A stretch of DNA of 64,000 nt from Hoplostethus atlanticus (lineage: Eukaryota > Chordata > Actinopteri > Trachichthyiformes > Trachichthyidae), in the NCBI GenBank assembly GCA_034670405.1, contig JAXDDX010000002.1, positions 1,054,001 to 1,118,000 on the forward strand, given 5' to 3'. The notes beneath the pieces are model-generated. The model saw only the letters and a program-made list of their open reading frames with translations. It did not search any database and had not been told where the DNA came from. Positions 55,749-64,000 of the stretch are shown here, one piece after another (the stretch's first letter is position 1; every line of letters starts with the position of its first letter). The translations under genes were made by a program, and so were the position numbers.

Positions 55749-58700
55749 TCACGTCTTACAGATGAATCCTGACATGTGAGCTATCCCGGTTCTATGCTGC
55801 TCCATTTGGAAGCTGAGGCCTCGGGCAGAAGACTGACCCTCCTCTGGTGTTGTCTCCCAAAACTGGATCATCACCTTGCCTGGCACCAACAGAGGCTCCT
55901 TGAATTGGGAGGTGATGGTGATGGGAGCTCTGATGGCTTCAACCCCTGATGAAACAACACAATGATGAGAAGTAGGTTTAGTAAGTTATAGTAATCAGTT
56001 TATTATCATTGGATGTTGACACTATCTGTGGCCAATAACAGCTGAAAATATTGATCCACCAATGCCTGGTGTTTCAAAAGTACAAAATACAATTGTATTT
56101 GTATATAATAATAATAATAATAATAATAGTTTTAGTCAATTTTATATTATATTATTATATAGTTTATAGCTGTCACATTATTTTGAATGTGACAGCTATA
56201 AAATATCCTGGATGGGACAGAATCTGGATTATTTTTAGGATTAGGATTATTTTTGGGCATTTTTGCCTTTATTTGACAGTGGACAGTGGAGAGAGACAGG
56301 AAAGTGAGAGGATGACGTGTGACAAAGGTCCTAGGGCAAATTTGAACCCAGCCACCAGGACGTCCCCAGAGAGGGTTTTCAAAGTGCTACTTGCTAGCTA
56401 ACAAGTGGTGTGGCCTTAAAAGAATGCCTTGTTATGGCAGAATGAAGTAAAATCAGTCATGTTTTGAAGGGAGCAAGGAAGCCAGTATTATTGGTTTGCT
56501 TATTATGCTTTCTCAGTTCAGTTTAATACATTGTGTCCCCCACATTACTATTCTGGACTGTGTATGGTTGGTATACTGCTATACAAGGCACATACTTTAG
56601 ATCAGGGGTATCAAACCGGTGCCATGGAGGGCCGAGAGTATGCAGGTTTTCGTTCCAACCCAAGAATACACCAGGTGATTTCACTGATTACCACACCTTC
56701 AACCAGAGAGGAGGGACTAATCAGTGAAATCACCTGGTGTAGTGTTCGGTTGGAACGAAAACCTGCATACTCTCGGCCCTCCATGGCACCGGTTTGATAC
56801 CCCTGCTTTAGATCGACATCCATATCGCTGTTATCATTTGTAACACTCACAAATGCAATTTGGTGTTTTTCTTGTTTTGGCTGAAACTGGAACAGTTTCA
56901 TGGTCCATTAGGTGCAGAGTAAGTTTCATGACCAATAAGGCCATGAATTCTGTTCAAAACCCATTGTGTAATTTCAAAAAAATGTATGATCATCTACGTG
57001 AAAATAAGAATGTTTCTCTCATTTCAGATGACTTTTTGGAGATTCAAGATTTTCATCCAATAGCAGTGACATGGATCACTCAGGTCAATCAGGACATTGC
57101 AAGATAGTGTGAGACAGCCAAACATCCAACATGCTCCCAATGTGACAGCATTGTGACAGCATCATGTACCTTTGTGCTTTTCTATTTCAGCCAGGCAAAC
57201 AGACAGCATCCAGAGACTCGCGGAGATCTGGGATCTGTAGCCAAAGAACCTGGCTGGTAGAGAGAGGAGCTGATGTGGGGAGTAGTCAGAGAAGGACCAG
57301 ACACACCGCAGGCCGATACTCCAGGGAACTCTGATCTCTACCCTCTTCATGTTGTCTGGCACAAGGTTATCTGGCTGGCCTGTCAAAACAAAAGGAATAT
57401 GACCAGAAAGAAAAGACTTTGACTCTGTGGCCAGATATGTTGCAGTGGTTTTGACTCCTGCTTGTTAAATCAGTGTCCCCGCTGGCCCTTCTCATCTGAT
57501 TCTCGCCTACTGTTCCCCTCTCAGCTAAGCACCCTAAGTAAAGTATGCAATGGGGAGTGGGCTACTCATTCTCCTTACAAAAAACAACATAGTACGATTT
57601 CTTCATTATCAACACGTGAAACTTAAATACCAGGCTGTCACTAAAAACCAGAAGATATTGTTAAATGGTCAACACAAAAAAAAACCTTCTCACTCTTGTT
57701 TTCATCCTTGGGGAAGGGTCTGGTTGCTTTGTGGTACTTGTTCTTGGACAGCAGTGTCAGGACGCTCTCCCATACCAGGCAGCTGGAACGGGAGGTGGCA
57801 GAGAGTGAGATGTCCACCTCCACCCCTGCATCAACGGGCCGGTACTGCAGGACTCGGGCCTGCAGCATGAACGGACCCTTCTTCAACTCATCCACTGGCT
57901 GCAGCGTTTTTAAACTTTGCCGCACACGGACCAGACCTGGACAGTCAATGCACAAGCACCATCACGCATGATATCATCAGTATAATCACTATTATCATCA
58001 TCATCACCACTATGAATGCACTGTGATATGTTAGCACATATGTGATGATTGATTTCACCTTTTCTAACCTTTATGTAACTACTTAATTACAATGATGGCC
58101 TGAGGGGCAGGGGATTAGGGATAAAATAAACCTAATATATTCAAGATGTGAGTTTCATGGCTAGAGGCTAGGAAAAACACGCAGAAGTGATCAGTTTAGC
58201 AAATCTGCTGGGTGAAAGGGTTGTGATGGTTGACTGGATACCTTACCTGCTGGGCTCAACCTGAAATTGCCAGCGGATAAGACCAGAACCAGCAGTCTCA
58301 CACAGATAATCTCTGGGAAGCATAGTGGGATGTCTCTGTATTCACTGTCGGGATAGTCCCAGCCATAACCTGCAGAAGCGCAGAACCTCCTCAATAGGGG
58401 AGCCTCCAGCCTTGGAAAGGGGGATAATGACCATGTCAGGGACCGACCATCATCCAGCTCACAGATGCAGGTGAAAAAGTCTAGGAAGAGTCTAATTAAC
58501 GTTTCCTATTTACAACTAGATGGAAGCAGCCATAGCTCACCGACAATTGAGGACGGTGTAGGCAACGTCACACCTCTCCTTTGTATTTCTTCCATACAAG
58601 TGACCTGGTCTCCTAGTAAGAGCTTTGATCACATATTTGACGAAGAGATACCCGAAGCTCGGAAGCCTCTCGCTGCAGTTCGCCACATTTGTTTTGAATA

Positions 58701-58788
58701 GTTCATGAGAGCAGTAAATATGAGTATAAAGTAAATACACAGAGCATACAGAGAGCGATGCAATAATGCAACTGTGCGCATTTCCCAT
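55749..58788 (-). CDS. MaoC-like (hotdog-fold) dehydratase-family protein
   Basis: Five exons: 58788..58541, 58389..58247, 57936..57686, 57374..57170 and 55945..55749, giving 347 residues. An in-frame ATG 15 nt upstream (58803) is an alternative start. The N-terminus has a hydrophobic segment (CIIASLSVCSVYLLYTHIY), suggesting a membrane anchor or signal. The middle (ARVLQYRPVDAGVEVDISL) and the block SDYSPHQLLSLPARFFGYRS, followed by SLWMLSVCLAEIEKH and FKEPLLVPGKVMIQFWE, follow the MaoC pattern of Asp-x-x-Pro-x-His, A..FG and a final beta-strand. Families of this fold hydrate enoyl-CoA or related thioesters. Here the usual IAHG is ISAS, so catalysis is doubtful. The exon 4 acceptor was chosen 5 nt inside a tandem AG because only that keeps frame. 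Exact ortholog not recalled. AATAAA about 20 nt past the stop. Confidence 0.75.
56163..56202. repeat. Short perfect hairpin
   Basis: The arms tttatagctgtcaca and tgtgacagctataaa are inverted, with about 10 nt between them, followed by a common fish repeat-like stretch (tttgcctttatttgacagtg). It lies in intron 4 of the MaoC-like gene. Confidence 0.6.
56603..56805. mobile_element. hAT-type MITE with 8-bp target duplication
   Basis: This 203-bp fold-back element begins caggggtatcaaaccggtgc and ends with the inverse, ggtttgatacccctg. CAGGGGTNTCAAAC is a terminal sequence I know from hAT elements. It is bounded by an identical 8-bp duplication, CTTTAGAT (56595..56602 and 56806..56813), the hallmark length for hAT insertion. 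The arms remain paired over about 90 bp. No coding capacity. It lies in intron 4 of the MaoC-like gene. Confidence 0.92.
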
Positions 58789-59591
58789 TGTGGCTCTATT
58801 CAACGAATTAGTTTACACGGCAATATAACTAGGCAAGTACTAACTACAAAATTGCATTGTTTCATTTCGATGAATAAGATAGTCAAGACTATAAGTAGAA
58901 GAACGCAGTTGTTCAACGCACTTTGCAAAACAAAGACAACCTTTTACAAAAGTACGGAGTGCGCACTGGGACAAACTAGAGTAACCCGACTATTGCGACG
59001 TCATGTAAAAAATCGCTCCCTCTCGCGCACAGTCTGCACTACAAAAGGTTAAGACACTTGGTCAAAGCTTTAAAACATTTTATTTCCCAAGCATATAAAC
59101 ATCCATTTACCAAACAAACATAATTGTCTTCAGCATAAGACAAGCAGGTTAGCATCTAAATGTTTAACATTCGCGCCACCTGTCAGTCAGTCATCAGACA
59201 CCGTCATCATAGTTCAAGTTCTATTTTTAATAGGTCTAATCTTCAGTGTGTAAGTGTAAAGAATATTTTTTTTGTTTCATATGAATGCTTGAATCAAGAA
59301 CAAATGGAAATATAAATTATTCATGTGTTAATTATACTTTTCAAAAGAACAGGCAATGTAACAATTTTAAACTGCCATAGGCACTTTTGATTTACTGTGC
59401 TGTTGAAAACCGGTCTTAACAAATTTCCCAAGGATTGATTTGGAATATCACATGACAATACTGGCCAGGTTTCTATGAAACATTGTGAGTGAGTGTGTGA
59501 GACAGACAAATGTTTTTTCACGATCCAGAAGGGTTCCTGAGGCGATGGAGATGACAGCGGCTTGTTTTGTCCTGTGTGCAGCCACTTCTCT

Positions 59592-60262
59592 TCATCCAAA
59601 CAGCAGCAGCAGCACAATGCAGACAACATTCACTGCTATCAAGGGCACTGCAGAGCAAGAGAGATATATGAGTCGAGTTCTCTCTCTCGTCCTCATAGGA
59701 AAGGTCTGTGTGTGGAGTGGACACCATACCTCTCATCACGGTCCTCACAGAGCGGATAAGGTTCATGAGCTGCACTTTGACGCCCGTTTCATCACCAAAA
59801 CCTCCGACACTGCGGTCTACTCCCCAGCCAACTAAAAGATAGAATATTCAGCATATCTGTACAAAATGTAACTGCTAAGGACAACATTAAACACTGCTAC
59901 AAGCCTTCCGGCTTAGTGATTGTGACCAGTGATGTAAGGGTAAACTCAGTCAGTTATCACCATAAAGCAATACAAACAGTAAGAAGAAGAAGAATGGAAC
60001 ATATTTAAAAGTTGGGTAACCTCGATTTCACCCGTCCATAAGGGTTGGTAGACTAAGATAAGGTAGCTTTACTTTGGTATGCTTAACTTAGATCTACTAG
60101 GTTGCTAGTTAGGATGAGCTAACATTAGCTGAAACATAGACTGTCAAATCTCAGCTATGACAGTCACTTACTTTTACTTAGAAATCGTTCTTCATGCAAT
60201 ACAGCGACAGCATTTACACACAAAATTGCCGCTTGAATAAGGGAATATAAGGTGAAAGCCAT
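59592..60262 (-). CDS. ier3ip1: Immediate early response 3-interacting protein 1
   Basis: Three exons: 60262..60172, 59831..59730 and 59647..59592, giving 82 residues, the same length as human. The protein reads MAFTLYSLIQAAILCVNAVA at the start, then HEERFLSKIGWG, QLMNLIRSVRTVMRVPL and the hydrophobic end VVCIVLLLLFG. It is a small ER/early Golgi membrane protein with one N-terminal and one C-terminal hydrophobic segment; in human its loss causes microcephaly with early diabetes. The exon 1 donor giving SKI rather than a shorter join was chosen for its strong GTAAGT and correct length. An AATAAA at about 59080 is a probable poly(A) signal. Confidence 0.97.
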
Positions 60263-60654
60263 GTTATCTCTGCAAATAGCTCGCTAACGTTAGCACTATT
60301 TACTTCTGATGTAGCCTACGGCGGCTGATGAAAGACAAACCATACGAGCGAATGTGACACTCGGTGACCTACGGAAAAAAAACAACCTTTCTTTACTAGG
60401 CTGGCACATTCGTAACAGGAAAGCGCTGCAAAAATTTTGGCCTCGTCATGGTATACTTTGACGTTGACAGAGCGGTTAATACAATAAATAATGTCACCTT
60501 TAATGACAGCTCATTAGTGTTGATTTTATCCAATTTCCGTAATCAATAAAGCATTTACTACTTATCCTCAATTGTGATTATCCAGATAGTGAGTATCCAA
60601 TATCACTAATAATAATAATAATATAAAAAAGGCACACACAAGAGGCAGGATCAT

Positions 60655-62547
60655 CATGAGAATAAAAATCTTTATTAGTGTTTTATGAAGTCTGCATAAT
60701 ATGCCACACGCCTGAGAAGCTTATGGTCAGAAAAGAACTGCTCTATCAATACCGCCCTCTACTGGTAAAACAACTGCGACATCTACTGTACTGACTGCTT
60801 TGCAAAAAGATTACTGTTAAATACACACATACTGTACTACTGTTATGTATATGTACGTCTGGTCCACATCAGATTTGTAATGTATTTTTTCACATTCATA
60901 TGTTGTAGGCCAAAGATAAAAACAATGTAACACTGGACCCTAACACATGGTTCAGTTCCCCAAATCCATACTCACTAGGTGCACTTAAAGTACAATCACT
61001 AGTGCCTTTAGGTAAACACATTTACATCAATAAAAGGAGAAGAGAGGGGAAAAACAGATGTTAAAAAAAACTCGCAACAGCCACATAATGACAATAATGG
61101 CAGAGTGCAAGCTAATAAGTCTTGTTTTACATACTGTATTTTATAGACAGGAACGAATACAATACACACATTAACACAGAATGTCCCAGTGTGCAGGCTC
61201 ATTCGCTCTTCCTTTCTGATGCAAGAAACTGGAATACTGCCATATTTCTGTAACATTTTAAAAGCCAATTATATCTGGTTGACCTTTACCCGCTTAACTA
61301 AGCACCAAAAGGCTTCAAATGTGTGGGTTTTCAAAAAAGTGAAGAGATGAATGTCCACTAGTAAGTTTTTACACGCCTCTGGAATCATTAAACCCATTAT
61401 AGGAAAGCAGATTTGGGGTTACAGGCAAATCAATTGTTTTGTGTACTTTAAATGCACCAGATTTCTTTGAAAAAACTAAAAGATAAAACAAGCTACATGG
61501 GGCAGTGATTTTCTTACCAAGACAAAGGGCTTCAACTGGAAACAGATTCAAGCTGAACCTTTAGGGTAAAACGAGGGAATGATCCATGCTCTCCATGTCA
61601 CTTTAAAAACAGCTGTGGTCTTGAAAATATTATTTAATAAAAAGTGAACGACAAAAAATCTTAATTATATTTATATATAAAAATACATGAGAATACAAAA
61701 AAGTAGCAAAAGAAAGGGGATATAGGCTAAAAACAACATAGAATGAAATTCATTGATACCTTCAATTTCTCCCGGCGAGAGACTTTAATGCTTCACCTTG
61801 GAGAGCCCCAGGACTCCCAGTGTTGTGTCAAAAAGAGAAAAAGCTTTCGCCAACAGCTGATATTCCCTGGTCCCTGCCCAGTGCGCCCATCAAACCCTGG
61901 CCAAGATCTTATTAGCTTCCATACCAGGCTGGTCGGTGGGGGTGCAAATCAACTAAACCAAGGACACGGAAGAGTGCCATATAATGACAAAGAAGTAAAT
62001 ACAGCCAGACTGAGTTTGCAGTTTGGCTTGGGTTTTTGATTTTTTTTTATACTAACATTCCTATTTGTCCATTAAGAGGTATGTCTCATAACGACACACA
62101 TCAAGAGTTAAAAAAAAGGGCCATTCTGGCAAAGACTGAAGTCAATTCAGCAATCAAATTTCATAAACACATTGTGGCGTTTCCCTCAGAGGAGAACGGC
62201 CACCGTTTAACTAAGCCAACTCCCCCTGATAAAAGATGGGTCCGAGTTTCCCGGAGAAAACTAAACTTAGGTTCAGAACAATGTTTGGGCTGGGTTGGAC
62301 CAAAAATCATTGTAGCATTCAAGCTTGTGTTACTCATACAAGCAATCACCAAAACTGAGAAACTATTCACAGATATTTTTGGTATTTCCCCCTGCTTCTG
62401 GACTAAAAACCAATATACATTTTATTTGTACCACAAATAGATCTAATATTAAGGATTTGGGGAAAAGCAATTTAACAAGGTGCATGACATAGATGGGTAA
62501 CAAAGTGCCAAATTCTATAATGAAAAGTCTGTATGTGCGAATGTGCA

Positions 62548-62621
<74 letters not shown>

Positions 62622-62728
62622 GTTAAAGCGGGGACGTGGAACTGGGCCACAAATACTATGAAGTATGTTACAGAAATTCATTCTGTGGGGTTTCTATTTT
62701 TCATGATAGGACTCACAAGTTTAGAATT
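60655..62728 (-). other. Probable long 3' UTR of the edge gene
   Basis: After the stop at 62729, sequence on the minus strand runs about 2 kb without exons to an AATAAA near 60671. Plus-strand frames in this stretch (for example 61743..62440) show no motif and are treated as chance. The (TG)n at 62555..62618 lies within it. Confidence 0.45.
62555..62618. repeat. (TG)n microsatellite
   Basis: Simple TG tract of about 64 bp. Spurious Cys/Val and Thr/His frames arise from it. Confidence 0.95.
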
Positions 62729-62949
<221 letters not shown>

Positions 62950-63010
62950 TCACTCCTTGACTTGTAATGTCAAACATTACAAGGAAATTAACCTTATTCT
63001 ACTGTTGCAC

Positions 63011-63350
63011 TCACTGGGCCTCATTCACAAATCTCTTCTAAAATCTCTTCTTTTATTGATGAGAAAAGTGCCTACGAAAAAACCAATGTGGGATTCATGA
63101 AACACAAACAATCCCTTGATTTTGTGTGGGCCCTCAGGCGTATCTGATTATGAATGCCAATTGTTTGTAAATTGGATGTGTGTGCATGTTGATTAGCATA
63201 GGTAGACACCCTGGCAACCTCATAAAAGGAGCGCTGACTTGAGGTTTGTTCAAATAGAAAGTACTGATTGAAAAATGGAAAAACCATAGCAAAGAGACCC
63301 AATATGAAAAACCTCAAACTCTGAAATAGAAGTGTCGTTGCTGGGAGAGA
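63011..63350 (+). mobile_element. Harbinger-like element remnant with GGGCCTCATTCACAAA start
   Basis: It starts gggcctcattcacaaatctc, a terminus type related to the element in upb1 intron 1. At about 63274 a short frame begins MEKP and carries a Lys/Arg-rich degenerate peptide with stops, similar to the second ORF of fish Harbinger elements from memory. No right terminus is seen in the window. Confidence 0.35.
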
Positions 63351-63565
63351 GTTAAAAAAAAAAAGATGTAATTTTTAAAAGTTTTAAAAGGGTATAAAGT
63401 CGAAATAGGCACAGTTTATTAGCTACAGGTGGAGGGCAGGGCACTGTCGAGCTACCTGATTTGAACAGGATTAGGGGAATAACTAGAAAGACATTCATCA
63501 GCGGAGTTGGACACTGATTTAATTCAAGCAGCATGTCCCTTCAGATGGTAAGCTCAGACCTTAGG

Positions 63566-63799
63566 CTATATAAAAATGTTGATTTTGACTTTCTGCCTGC
63601 AGTGTTCAAGCTTAGCAAATGATTGATCTTGAGGGGCCCCTATGTGGTCAGGGCATATACTATCACCTAGAGACAAACTAGTTAGCTGTGAGACCTGAGG
63701 TAATTCAATCACTCCAGCAGCACCCTTGTCAAGATGCACGCCCACACTGCAGTTCTGCAGTGGGTCGCTCTCAGATATCTGCACGGTCCCTAAAGACAT
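63566..63799 (-). other. Coding-like frame near the window edge
   Basis: The minus-strand frame starts MSLGTVQISESDPLQNCSVG and continues GVHLDKGAAGVIELPQ. The amino-acid composition is protein-like, but no splice site or known family was identified. It could be an exon or a repeat-derived frame. Confidence 0.25.
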
Positions 63800-64000
63800 G
63801 CTCTACCCCAAGGCTGCTCCAATAACAGCAAATACATCACTGCATGCATGCCGGGTTTGGCTGCACACTTGTGGGTCTTTATATCATAATCACTTTGATC
63901 AAATCAGCTAAACATGTTTCCAACAGAACAGAATTGCCTATTACGACTATGAAATTGTTCATATAGTTATTATCAGTCGCCTATTTAGACTTACAAATGC

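Noticed and set aside
61743..62440. Two plus-strand frames of about 100 and 134 codons
   Set aside because: Located in the presumed 3' UTR of the minus-strand edge gene, without motifs, splice sites or coding-like composition.

Overview
The window is nuclear DNA of a vertebrate, almost certainly a teleost fish. Genes have many short GT-AG introns. The proteins resemble vertebrate ADORA2A, UPB1, GUCD1, P2X, ZBTB26, SUSD1, paralemmin and IER3IP1. Introns and spacers carry Tc1-like, hAT, LINE and LTR remnants and long CA/TG microsatellites that are usual in ray-finned fish. The species cannot be told from the sequence. No rRNA, tRNA or CRISPR array was seen. All gene models were spliced by hand from splice sites, reading frame and remembered family sequences.

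Layout. 1-3,625: the 3' part of adora2a (+), with a decayed Tc1-like element in its intron. 5,760-8,056: a five-exon C22orf15-like gene (+). 9,070-13,050: a mobile-DNA-rich block holding a Tc1 fragment, a pair of long inverted repeats, a small Arg-rich exon-like ORF, a three-exon coiled-coil gene (-) and a LINE remnant. 13,231-20,841: upb1 (+), whose first intron has a nested repeat cluster. 22,246-24,323: gucd1 (-), convergent with upb1. 24,958-28,361: a complete 12-exon P2X receptor gene (-). 29,320-33,500: transposon territory with a LINE reverse transcriptase, a solo LTR, a RecQ-like helicase pseudogene and a hairpin. 34,550-35,842: zbtb26 (-). 37,885-49,310: susd1 (-) with eight sushi exons. 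51,840-52,525: a frameshifted paralemmin terminal exon (-). 55,749-58,788: a MaoC/hotdog-fold protein gene (-). 59,592-60,262: ier3ip1 (-). 62,729-62,902: the last coding exon of an unrecognised gene (-) that continues past the window edge.

These are ordinary, functionally unrelated cellular genes: an adenosine GPCR and an ATP-gated channel (both purinergic), pyrimidine catabolism, a BTB zinc-finger regulator, a sushi/EGF membrane protein and an ER-Golgi small membrane protein. No operon-like cooperation is implied. From memory of human gene locations, adora2a, C22orf15, upb1 and gucd1 belong to a 22q11-like block, zbtb26 and susd1 (perhaps the paralemmin) to a 9q-like block, and ier3ip1 to an 18q21-like block, so the window appears to join several ancestral segments.

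The most unusual points are: four single-base reading-frame breaks clustered in susd1 and the paralemmin exon while the other genes are clean; the enlarged susd1 sushi array with a paired internal duplication pattern; the inverted-repeat-bounded block around the coiled-coil gene; and two structurally clean mobile-element footprints, a solo LTR with a 5-bp target duplication and a hAT MITE with an 8-bp target duplication.
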